DNA from: Candidatus Poribacteria bacterium
GTDB taxonomy: Bacteria; Poribacteria; WGA-4E; WGA-3G
DNA length: 64,000 nucleotides
NCBI GenBank assembly: GCA_028821605.1
Contig: JAPPFM010000002.1
Location: 186,001 to 250,000 of the forward strand
Direction of reading: 5' to 3'
Of the stretch, positions 8,532-15,869 are shown one piece after another. The notes under the pieces were generated by a model. It had not been told where the DNA came from. It did no database searches and saw nothing but the letters and a program-made list of their open reading frames with translations. Position 1 is the first letter of the stretch. Each line of letters starts with the position of its first letter. Both the position numbers and the translations under genes were made by a program.

Positions 8532-9497
8532 GTGCCAAAACTCATAATGATGCCGCCACAGAACGCGGAGTCTCACGAATGGGCTGAACGCCTTCACAGC
8601 GAATTGCCTACATATACCGTCGTCTTGCCAAAAACAGATGAAGAAGTGGTTGAACATTTACCTGATGCAGATGCAGTCTACGGTTGGGTGTCGCCAGAAC
8701 AACTGCCGTTGGCGAAAAACTTAAAATGGTTACAAAATCCTGCCGCAGGTCCCTTCCCCGGCTACTATTATCTAGCATTGATTGAGCATCCGGTTGTTGT
8801 CTGTAACCCACGTGGTATCTACAATGACCATATCGCACAGCATATTATGATGTTCGTGCTTGCGCTTTCACGTGGATTACCCTATTATATGGACGCTCAA
8901 CGTGAAGGGGTCTGGGATAAAGATGCACGCAAAGATGGATACATTGACCTCGCTCAGGCAACGGCTTTGGTTGTCGGTGTTGGCGGTATTGGACATGAAA
9001 CCGCACGACTCTGTAATGAATTCGGGATGAAAGTGATTGGCGTTGATCCGCGGTGGGAGTATGAGGTGGATTTTGTGGAAAAACACGAACCCGATGAATT
9101 GGACACGCTCCTTCCACTCGCTGACTTTGTAATAACCACAACACCACACACACCTGAAACAGAGGGAATGTGGCACAAAGACCGTTTTGCTCTGATGAAA
9201 AACACCGCTTACTTCATCAATATCGGACGTGGGAAGACGACAAAACTTGCCGATCTTATTGCAGCACTTGAGCAAGACATTATTGCCGGATGCGGCTTGG
9301 ATGTATTTGAAATTGAACCCTTGCCTGCCGAGAGTCTACTCTGGCAGTTGCCCAATGTGTTAATAACGCCACATATTGCTGTCAAAGATGCGGAGAACAT
9401 TGAGACCCGACGGTTTGAACTCTTATTGGAAAACGCGCGTCGGTTCGCGGAAGGTGAACCGTTGCTGAATGTTGTCAATAAGGCAGCATGGTACTAA
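8532..9497 (+). CDS. D-2-hydroxyacid dehydrogenase (NAD-binding)
   Basis: The product is 321 residues from GTG at 8532, chosen because the longer frame from 8454 runs through the promoter. The family beta strand VPKLIMMPP begins at this codon, and AGGGAG lies 13 bases before it. The NAD-binding fold has VVGVGGIGHETA. The catalytic residues of the family are recognisable: Arg in INIGRGKTT, Glu in DVFEIEPLP and His in ITPHIAV. Such enzymes reduce 2-keto acids to D-2-hydroxy acids (glyoxylate/hydroxypyruvate, phosphoglycerate and related). The substrate cannot be told from sequence. It is followed by the PhyH-HEAT gene after 13 bases, probably as an operon. Confidence 0.88.
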   Translation: MPKLIMMPPQNAESHEWAERLHSELPTYTVVLPKTDEEVVEHLPDADAVYGWVSPEQLPLAKNLKWLQNPAAGPFPGYYYLALIEHPVVVCNPRGIYNDHIAQHIMMFVLALSRGLPYYMDAQREGVWDKDARKDGYIDLAQATALVVGVGGIGHETARLCNEFGMKVIGVDPRWEYEVDFVEKHEPDELDTLLPLADFVITTTPHTPETEGMWHKDRFALMKNTAYFINIGRGKTTKLADLIAALEQDIIAGCGLDVFEIEPLPAESLLWQLPNVLITPHIAVKDAENIETRRFELLLENARRFAEGEPLLNVVNKAAWY

Positions 9498-9510
9498 AAA
9501 AAGAGGCGAT

Positions 9511-11406
9511 ATGACAACAGTGAAACAGAATCTTTTAAACGATGAACAGATTCGCCATTTTATTGTAAACGGATATGTTAACGTCACTGCTGACCTACCG
9601 ACACACGTCCACGAAACTATCTACGACAAAACGGATGAACTCTTCGCCGGTGCAACGGATTTCCGAGGCGATGGGCAACACAATCCGCTGAATAATATTC
9701 TGCCGTTGGTGCCAGAACTTCAGTTTGTTTTGGAGTCGCCAGAGGTGCGCGGCGCACTTAACAGTATTTTGGGAAACGGATATGTCATGCATCCCCATCG
9801 GCACTGCCACCCTAACTTTTTAGGAAGCACACCGAGCGGAAAAGAGAACGGCGAAGAGCGGTTGATGATGCCGCTTCACAAAGATGGACACGCCGGTGGC
9901 AAACGACCGCGCCACCGAACCCCACGTTGGGCAATTCTTTTCTATTATCCCCAACCCTGTCTCGCTGAGCAGGGACCGACCTGTATCATTCCGGGAACAC
10001 AATACATCCGAGAATTTATGCTGGCTGGTGAACGCCAACGTCACGAGGTCCATGCAGAAGGTGGAAACGGGACGCGACTGCTCTCGGAGGATTTTCTGAA
10101 TCGCAATCTTGTTCCGATGTCCGGTGAACTCGGCACGGTGTGGATTATGCACTTTGATATGGTGCATTCATTCCTTCAAAACTATGTCTCTCTGAATCGC
10201 TACGGCATGAAGTTTGTTTTTATGCGCACCGAGCAACCGACGGCACCTTCGTGGGACAGCGAGTCTCCTATCTGGCAACCTCCTGAAGTCAACCATGTTC
10301 CTTACGATGCCGAGGTCCTCTGGACCTATATATGGAATTGGATGTACGGAAAATCGGATCTATATAAAACAGACCGTCCGAATGCCGCGATGGATATAGA
10401 CGCAGCAGTTGCAGCACTGAAAACAGACAACACAACTGCCCGTATGGAAGCGGCTAACACTTTAGGCTTCATGAGAGAAAGTGCTGCTAATGCTGTTCCA
10501 GCACTCGTTGATGTGCTGGAGGATGATTATGAACCACTGCGACGGAACGCTATCTATGCGCTTGGTGCAATCGGGGAACCGGCTGTTGGGCCGCTCATCG
10601 ACGCGCTCGCTGCGGAGAAAGAGGCGTTTGATATGGAGCCGATTCTCCATATCTGTGATGCTGCACACGGACTTGCTGCGATTGGTGCATCGGCTGTACC
10701 TGCGCTCATAACCGCGTTGGAAGACGAACGCGAAAACGTCCGTGCTTCTGCTGTGTACGTCTTAGGTGAGATAGGTCTGGTCGCAGCAGAGGCAGTTGAT
10801 GGACTTATTGCGTTGCTAACGGATGAATCGGAAGAGGTTCGTCGGCATGCAACTTCAGCGTTAGGTATGATTAAGGAACCGGTATCGAAAACCGTTCCAG
10901 CATTAGTGCGGGTTTTGGAAGATCGTGAAGACACAGATTTAGCGTTTTTTGCGGCGCAGGCTTTAACACGTATTGGACCAGATGCAACAGAGGCTGTTCC
11001 AGCATTGCAGGAAGCACTGGTGAGCGAGTCTGCGTATGTACGTGGATTCTCTTCAGAGGCGTTGAGCCGAATTGGTACTGCTGAAGCGTTGCAGGCACTC
11101 GTGCCGTTCCTGCGAACCGCGCGGTGGTTCAATTACGTTAAGAAGAATGTGCCAGCTTTCAGTATCGCGTTGAAGGATACAACGCCCGCACCGAGTGACG
11201 CAGATTCTCTCACAAAACTGATTCAGGAGTGGGCAGCGGAAAAAGATGTGCCTTTATCAGAGACCGAAGAAATCATCCAAGATTCCGATACGCAATTCCA
11301 GGTAACCTTCAGTGGTGGTAGGCGGGTAACTGCACGCATTGAGGGCGACACCCTAAACCTTTATCACAAACGACGTGTGGAGGCTGGGTTTAAGACATAT
11401 CGTTAG
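9511..11406 (+). CDS. PhyH-type dioxygenase fused to HEAT repeats
   Basis: The product is 631 residues from ATG at 9511. Residues 1-290 are a phytanoyl-CoA dioxygenase-like domain: HxD iron ligands His123 and Asp125 (PLHKDGHAG), the strand ILFYYPQPC, the PGTQ turn at 161, and a distal histidine in WIMHFDMVHS (His214 or His219). Residues of about 300-560 are alpha-helical HEAT/PBS-lyase repeats of about 30-40 residues, seen as recurring patterns of AVPALVDVLED, LRRNAIYALGAIG and VRASAVYVLGEIG. A short beta-rich tail follows. PhyH proteins hydroxylate small molecules using Fe(II) and 2-oxoglutarate. The repeats probably bind a partner. This fusion is unusual for the family. Confidence 0.85.
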   Translation: MTTVKQNLLNDEQIRHFIVNGYVNVTADLPTHVHETIYDKTDELFAGATDFRGDGQHNPLNNILPLVPELQFVLESPEVRGALNSILGNGYVMHPHRHCHPNFLGSTPSGKENGEERLMMPLHKDGHAGGKRPRHRTPRWAILFYYPQPCLAEQGPTCIIPGTQYIREFMLAGERQRHEVHAEGGNGTRLLSEDFLNRNLVPMSGELGTVWIMHFDMVHSFLQNYVSLNRYGMKFVFMRTEQPTAPSWDSESPIWQPPEVNHVPYDAEVLWTYIWNWMYGKSDLYKTDRPNAAMDIDAAVAALKTDNTTARMEAANTLGFMRESAANAVPALVDVLEDDYEPLRRNAIYALGAIGEPAVGPLIDALAAEKEAFDMEPILHICDAAHGLAAIGASAVPALITALEDERENVRASAVYVLGEIGLVAAEAVDGLIALLTDESEEVRRHATSALGMIKEPVSKTVPALVRVLEDREDTDLAFFAAQALTRIGPDATEAVPALQEALVSESAYVRGFSSEALSRIGTAEALQALVPFLRTARWFNYVKKNVPAFSIALKDTTPAPSDADSLTKLIQEWAAEKDVPLSETEEIIQDSDTQFQVTFSGGRRVTARIEGDTLNLYHKRRVEAGFKTYR

Positions 11407-11574
11407 GGAAAGTGAGTTTCTAAAATCTACAATTAATGCGGTATTATTAAACTTTTTTCCGCTGTTATGCGTCTCAACAATCTATTAGGTTGGGTTTTCC
11501 TACGCTGATGTTTGTACCCGATAGACCTTTTTTACGTTAAATGCCGTAAGTTAAAACATTTGGAGGGTTTTGAA

Positions 11575-11767
11575 GTGTCAAAATTGACGGTCTCGGAGGC
11601 TTTAAAACTGGTAAGGGTCAAAAAGACTACACTCTATAATATTATGGGATGTAGGCACGGTAGCATGCACTATAGACGCTCGCGGTCAAACAGTCATCAA
11701 CGCCGTGGTCTGGCAACGCTGCTATGGTATGCTATCAACGCTCTCCCAAAACGGAAATAGTAAATAA
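11575..11767 (+). pseudogene. Frameshifted plasmid-type helix-turn-helix protein
   Basis: GTG at 11575, with GGAGGG about 10 bases before it, starts VSKLTVSEALKLVRVKKTT, the helix-turn-helix seen in DNA-binding proteins of plasmids and mobilisable elements. After LYNIM the frame changes meaning. Removing one G from the GGG at 11645-11647 restores DVGTVACTIDARGQTVINA, the continuation expected for this domain, ending at TAA 11765. As it stands, frame 1 runs to TAG at 11760 with unrelated residues. I read this as a remnant of a mobile element's regulator with a one-base insertion. Sequencing error is the alternative. Confidence 0.65.
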
Positions 11768-12208
11768 ATCTCAACAAACGGGGAATGCTACGGCAGACCC
11801 CGTGAATCCTTCTCACCCCTTCCGCAACTCCCTTAATTCCTTTTTGTGTTTTTACACCATATCTAATAGGACTTCCGCAGCTCCCTTTGCTAGCGAGGTT
11901 TAAAACCTCGCCAGCGGCGTGCGGTACGCATTGTGTTAGTTAACAAATAGTATTTTTACAATTCACATATTAGTATTGTTTGCCTTTCGGGGTTGCTAAT
12001 ACCTTCGCCTTCTATCACCTTAGCGGACGCAATGACCCTCACATTCACCACAGAAATTTGACAGTTTTGACCGCGCCGAAAATTTTTCAAAATTGCCTCT
12101 CAGCCCTTTCGCAGCTTGGGTTTCCTGTCAATTTTGAGAGCCTTGAAAAATTCTGTGATTTTCTGTGGTGTTTGGTTTTTGTTGTTTTTTTCAGGGACAG
12201 ATTTTCGG
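11768..12208. other. Non-coding region with hairpin repeats
   Basis: No convincing gene lies here. The 84-codon frame at 11980-12234 has no family features and crosses the repeats. The stretch holds a palindrome at about 11895-11913 (GCGAGGTTT, one base, AAACCTCGC), related to the core of the 121-bp repeats at 19016 and 23566, and a long imperfect inverted repeat at 12046-12170. Confidence 0.6.
12046..12170. repeat. 125-bp imperfect inverted repeat
   Basis: The ends CACCACAGAAA (12046-12056) and TTTCTGTGGTG (12160-12170) are an 11-base perfect inverted match. Inside, AATTTTTCAA and TTGAAAAATT also pair in part. It could fold into a long hairpin or be a MITE-like element. No second copy is seen in the window. 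Confidence 0.55.
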
Positions 12209-12237
12209 TTGATTTTCTATGCCAAATTTGCTAAAAT
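12209..12237 (+). promoter_or_regulatory. Promoter for the HIT gene
   Basis: TTGATT (12209-12214) and TAAAAT (12232-12237) are 17 bases apart, with TGC before the -10 box. AAGGAAG precedes the ATG at 12271. Confidence 0.7.
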
Positions 12238-12270
12238 ATCTACAAAGACTGCGTCTAAGGAAGCAACGTA

Positions 12271-12678
12271 ATGGATTGTATCTTTTGTGCGATTATTGCT
12301 GGCGACATCCCAGCAACCACAGTGTACGAAGATGAGCACGTCTTCGCATTTATGGATATTGCTCCCGCAAACCCTGGGCATACCCTCGTTATACCGAAAC
12401 AGCACTATCGAAATATCTTTGATATGCCTGCAGAGGTAGGCAGTAGAATTATGCAAGCCGCGATCCCACTCGCAAACGTGATTCGGACGGCATTGAACGC
12501 TGATGGGCTTAACCTCGTTCAATCGAACGAAGCCGCAGGATTTCAGACCGTTTTCCATTTCCATCTTCACCTGATTCCCCGATGGGAAGGGGACCCACTT
12601 CGCTTGCCGTGGCAACCGAGTGAAGGAGATATAGAGGAGATTGGCAACATTGCGGCGAAAATTCGACAGGCTTTGTAG
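12271..12678 (+). CDS. HIT-family nucleotide hydrolase (Hint-like)
   Basis: This 135-residue protein is the usual length for the family. It carries the histidine triad His96-Phe-His98-Leu-His100 (HFHLHLIPRW) and the N-terminal Cys3-x2-Cys6 seen in zinc-containing Hint proteins. PANPGHTLVIPK is the conserved nucleotide-binding strand and loop. HIT enzymes hydrolyse the phosphoramidate or phosphoanhydride of purine nucleotides such as AMP-lysine, and act in the cytoplasm. The gene has its own promoter, and a copy of repeat A begins nine bases after its stop. Confidence 0.93.
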   Translation: MDCIFCAIIAGDIPATTVYEDEHVFAFMDIAPANPGHTLVIPKQHYRNIFDMPAEVGSRIMQAAIPLANVIRTALNADGLNLVQSNEAAGFQTVFHFHLHLIPRWEGDPLRLPWQPSEGDIEEIGNIAAKIRQAL

Positions 12679-12686
12679 AACAAAAT

Positions 12687-12776
12687 GCGTAGCTCGTAAT
12701 GAAATGGAGAGCGGATATAAGAAAGGCATACTAAGGTTCAAACCTACGTTGTTTAACCGCAAGGAATAATTAAAAA
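12687..12776 (+). repeat. Repeat A, copy 1 (ends at a start codon)
   Basis: This 90-base element starts GCGTAGCTCGTAATGAAATG and ends AACCGCAAGGAATAATTAAAAA, abutting the ATG at 12777 exactly. The internal AAGGAA is a Shine-Dalgarno-like site ten bases from that ATG. Related copies lie at 13517, 17920, 19147, 35125 and 56178. Confidence 0.8.
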
Positions 12777-13478
12777 ATGAATATCTTGATTACCTCCGCT
12801 GGTTCTGAACTGGCGCGTAACGTGGGGGCAGCGTTAGCGGAAGCACACACGCTCCGCTTAACAGAATTGCATCCCGTTGAAGATGTTGAAGGAACGTTTG
12901 TACAAAGCGAACTTGGGCACGGGGAGGAGACCAACGAGCTCGTGCGCGGCATGGATACGATTATCCACATCGCCGAGGTTCCACCCGATCTCCTTGCTGA
13001 AGCTGACCAACCCGACAATTACGCTATTGATTATCAGACGCGCTGCACTTATAACCTACTGATGGCGGCATCCGAGGAAGGTGTAAAACATGTCATTTAC
13101 GCAAGCACACTCCGCCTCTTTGAGCAGCACGGTGAAGATTGGACAGTTACGGAGAGTTGGCGACCCCGTCCGTCTGTGGATAGTTTCGTGCTTTCAAAGC
13201 ATCTTGGTGAATTTACATGCAGAGAATTCGGTCGCGAAGGCAAAATCAACGTGACGTGCCTCCGTCTCGGTAATCTCATCACTGTTGATACTGCTGCCAC
13301 CGCTGAGTTTGATTCGATGTGGCTTGAGATGAACGATGCGGTGGCTGCCTTTCAAGGTGCACTTGAATCGCCATCACCGTGGCGAATTTTCCATGTCCAG
13401 TCAGAATTTTCCGGTTCCCGTTTCTCGATTGGAAAAGCCAAAGGGCATCTGAAGTTTGAGCCGCAATTCGTGCCGTAG
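12777..13478 (+). CDS. NAD-dependent epimerase/dehydratase-like protein
   Basis: This 233-residue extended short-chain dehydrogenase has an N-terminal ILITSAGSELARNVG strand-loop in the place of the GxxGxxG dinucleotide site. The loop is degenerate: Ser and Ala replace glycines. HVIYASTLRLF carries the active-site region. The usual YxxxK is represented by VLSKHLGE, where Tyr is replaced by Val, so activity is doubtful or different. The start and ribosome-binding site are supplied by repeat A. The following gene (13645) is a diverged tandem relative also led by repeat A, so duplication through the repeat is likely. Confidence 0.75.
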   Translation: MNILITSAGSELARNVGAALAEAHTLRLTELHPVEDVEGTFVQSELGHGEETNELVRGMDTIIHIAEVPPDLLAEADQPDNYAIDYQTRCTYNLLMAASEEGVKHVIYASTLRLFEQHGEDWTVTESWRPRPSVDSFVLSKHLGEFTCREFGREGKINVTCLRLGNLITVDTAATAEFDSMWLEMNDAVAAFQGALESPSPWRIFHVQSEFSGSRFSIGKAKGHLKFEPQFVP

Positions 13479-13516
13479 CGAACAGGGAACCTCGTCTGCC
13501 GTTCTGGACCAAAATT

Positions 13517-13644
13517 GTAGCCCGTAATGAAATTATGCCTTAAATGGCATAATTTGTCTTTGCTTTACATTTGGAGGGCGACTCTACGCAAAGGAACGTC
13601 AATACCAAATTCTATTTGACCGAACCGCAAGGAATAATTAAAAA
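13517..13644 (+). repeat. Repeat A, copy 2, with internal hairpin
   Basis: It starts GTAGCCCGTAATGAAATTA and ends AACCGCAAGGAATAATTAAAAA directly before the ATG at 13645. The last 25 bases equal those of copy 1. It also contains a perfect 9-bp hairpin, AATTATGCC (13531-13539) with GGCATAATT (13546-13554) and a TTAAAT loop. Confidence 0.8.
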
Positions 13645-14370
13645 ATGAAAGTTCTCATTTTAGGGGGTAACGGCTACCTCGGACCGCATGTCGTCAAAGC
13701 ATTGGAACCTTACTACACTTTGCGTGTCACAGACATCAACGACATTGAGACAAAGCATGAATCGATGCATATTGATGTCGGCTCATTGGATCAGGTCATG
13801 CGCGCCGCTGAGGGAATGGACGCGATTCTCAACTGCTCTGTGCTTCGGCACGATAGGCAGCTGGCTTTTGATGTTAGCACGCGTGGGTGTTATAATACGA
13901 TGCGTGCCGCTGTCGAACACGGTATCCGCCGTGTTATCAATACCGGACCGCATTTCACCATCCAAGGGGATGACTATACCACCTACGATTACGAAATTAA
14001 TCCTGATGTTCCACCGCACACAAGCACCGGACTCTATCCGTTGACGAAGGGACTCGGACAGGAAATCTGTAAGGTTTTCACCGAGCATTACGACATCTAT
14101 GTGCTTTGCTACCTGTTCCTCAGTTTCCGAGAGCACGAAGACCAAGCGGAAGGCACAGATCTCAATCCCTTCTCTGTCAGTTGGCGGGACGCGGGTGAAG
14201 CGTTCCGACTCGGCTTGGAAATTGATCTGGAAGCACTTCCGTCCCGCTGTGAGATTTTCAATATCTTTGCGGATCTGCCGCATCAGCAGTTCTCGAATGT
14301 CAAAACGAAACGCATCTTAGGTTTTGCCCCGCAGGATAACTTTGAGCAGATGTGGCATAAGAAGGCTTGA
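13645..14370 (+). CDS. NAD-dependent epimerase/dehydratase-like protein
   Basis: This 241-residue extended short-chain dehydrogenase has the complete dinucleotide motif GGNGYLGPHV near residues 8-17. RVINTGPHF occupies the catalytic serine strand. GLYPLTKGLGQE supplies the Tyr-x-x-x-Lys pair (YPLTK). It is more canonical than its upstream relative. Substrates of this family are usually nucleotide sugars, but none can be named here. Translation probably starts at the ATG abutting repeat A. The next gene begins 49 bases later in the same direction. Confidence 0.82.
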   Translation: MKVLILGGNGYLGPHVVKALEPYYTLRVTDINDIETKHESMHIDVGSLDQVMRAAEGMDAILNCSVLRHDRQLAFDVSTRGCYNTMRAAVEHGIRRVINTGPHFTIQGDDYTTYDYEINPDVPPHTSTGLYPLTKGLGQEICKVFTEHYDIYVLCYLFLSFREHEDQAEGTDLNPFSVSWRDAGEAFRLGLEIDLEALPSRCEIFNIFADLPHQQFSNVKTKRILGFAPQDNFEQMWHKKA

Positions 14371-14419
14371 ATTGGGTTGTGCACACAATGCTTATCAAAC
14401 GTTTGCAGGAGGAATAGTA

Positions 14420-14845
14420 ATGGCAAGTATTGAGAATCCAACGGAACTAAAAGTAGAACATTTGCTGAGTGGTGTTAAACAATTATCGCCGGTCGAATTG
14501 GATGAATTCACTCAAAAATTTGTAGAATGGCAACGACAGCAAGAAGCAGAAGTAGGTGAGGATGTTGATCCTGAAGCCTCGGATGCCGAGGTGTTAGCAT
14601 CTATACGGGCAAATTTACTATTGCCTAAAAAAGAGAATCGGCGGTATTGGCAGTTGCGATGCAAACGTGAAGATGAAACTTTGAGTGATACGGAGTTGTC
14701 AGAGTATCAAGAACTTGTAAACCGGTTGACAATTCTGAACACCAAACGGCTTGAAGGGATTGTTATTTTGGTGCATCGTTGGGGAAAACCAGCCGAAGAT
14801 ATTATCGCGGAGTTTGGATTAAGGGCGGGGAACGATGTTATCTGA
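14420..14845 (+). CDS. Hypothetical protein paired with an HNH gene
   Basis: The product is 141 residues from ATG at 14420, placed 7 bases after AGGAGGA. The longer frame from 14324 overlaps the epimerase and lacks a site. The sequence is acidic and helical (EFTQKFVEWQRQQ, DTELSEYQELVNRLTILN) with no enzyme motif. Its stop overlaps the start of the HNH gene by 11 bases, which suggests translational coupling. A regulatory or partner role for the nuclease is a guess from this arrangement only. Confidence 0.65.
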   Translation: MASIENPTELKVEHLLSGVKQLSPVELDEFTQKFVEWQRQQEAEVGEDVDPEASDAEVLASIRANLLLPKKENRRYWQLRCKREDETLSDTELSEYQELVNRLTILNTKRLEGIVILVHRWGKPAEDIIAEFGLRAGNDVI

Positions 14846-15023
14846 ACGTGTTTCTCGTTCCCTGCGCCGCCGCGTGCGGGAGCGTGCCAACGGCCTCTGT
14901 GAGTCCTGTCAGGCACCTGCCGATTTTTCTGGTGCCTCTTTTCATTGTGAACATATTATCCCTCGAAGAGGTGAATATGAGAATGGCATTACGGGCTATC
15001 GGGAAATATCCACCGGCAATTGA
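14835..15023 (+). pseudogene. Truncated HNH endonuclease
   Basis: From ATG at 14835 the 62 residues include RVRERANGLCESCQAPADF and FHCEHIIPR. These are the first zinc-knuckle cysteines and the His of an HNH nuclease. The family then needs about 60-90 more residues, with the second Cys pair and the Asn/His active-site helix. Here the frame ends after about 16 unrelated residues at TGA 15023, directly before the next gene. It is therefore a truncated or decayed gene and probably inactive. Confidence 0.7.
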
Positions 15024-15043
15024 CAGTAATTGAGCAATGCGTT

Positions 15044-15817
15044 ATGAAAATTCAACTCTTGGCACATCGAGGCGGCATGGGGCGTGCACCCGAAAATACG
15101 CTTGCCTCTTTCAAGCAAGCATTAGCAGACGGTGCCGATGGTTATGAGTTTGATGTCTGTCTCACCCAGGACAAGCAACCTGTGCTAATTCATGTTGGCT
15201 TCAACCAGTACAACATTCAAAAAGCCACCGGGTGTACAATACCACTCAGTCAACTCACCTGGAAAGAGGTACAGCAGCTGACAATGGAAACCTCTGACGA
15301 ACCCGTTGCACACCTTGATGATGCCCTCCGATTTACACGGGAGAACCAGATGCCGTGTTTCGTTGAACCGAAATCAGATGTTCCGGAACTACTTCCTATC
15401 ATTATAGAACGGATCCACCATTTCGAGGTTGTTCACCTCGTTAGCATTCTTACTTTCTACCTCCGAAAGCATCTGCTTGTGGATGCCAAGCGTTTGGAAC
15501 CGAAGTTACAGACGAGCGCGATTCTCATCAATCCGATGGCAAATTTCCTCAAGGCTGCCGCTGCTATTGACGCAAACCGCATCATCTTAGGGTGGAGTGG
15601 TATTAACCACTTCGGACTCTATAACACTTTCACGCGCGCTGTTACGCGGCAAATCAAGCAACTTCGTGAGAATGGGATTGTCGTGGAGGCTGGGTTTATT
15701 CAGACAGCAAAGGATGTCGCTTGGGCGGTCTCGCCGCAGAAATCCGGTGGTGTTGATAGTTTGTGGGTGGATGATGTGCCTTATATCAGAAGTTGCCTCC
15801 AAGAGATTTCGTCTTAG
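15044..15817 (+). CDS. Glycerophosphodiester phosphodiesterase-like protein
   Basis: The product is 257 residues from ATG at 15044. It has the family start HRG at 8-10, followed by APENT (Glu17) and YEFDV (Glu35, Asp37), the metal ligands of the TIM-barrel GDPD family. VEPKSD near residue 107 is the later Glu-x-Lys strand. The usual His-Asp after the strand PVLIH is His50-Val51, so one conserved acidic residue is missing. Later segments fit the barrel. Normal members release glycerol 3-phosphate from glycerophosphodiesters. The missing residue leaves activity uncertain. No signal peptide is present. Confidence 0.8.
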   Translation: MKIQLLAHRGGMGRAPENTLASFKQALADGADGYEFDVCLTQDKQPVLIHVGFNQYNIQKATGCTIPLSQLTWKEVQQLTMETSDEPVAHLDDALRFTRENQMPCFVEPKSDVPELLPIIIERIHHFEVVHLVSILTFYLRKHLLVDAKRLEPKLQTSAILINPMANFLKAAAAIDANRIILGWSGINHFGLYNTFTRAVTRQIKQLRENGIVVEAGFIQTAKDVAWAVSPQKSGGVDSLWVDDVPYIRSCLQEISS

Positions 15818-15869
15818 TGGATACTTTTAAAGATACGCTGTCCTGCCATCCTTATAGGGACATATTGTT

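Noticed and set aside
11980-12234. 84-codon frame as a real gene
   Set aside because: It runs through the inverted repeat and the promoter of the HIT gene, has no good site and no recognisable domain.
12720-12760. GGTTCAAACC as a tRNA T-loop
   Set aside because: No cloverleaf can be drawn around it. It is part of repeat A. I found no tRNA elsewhere in the window.
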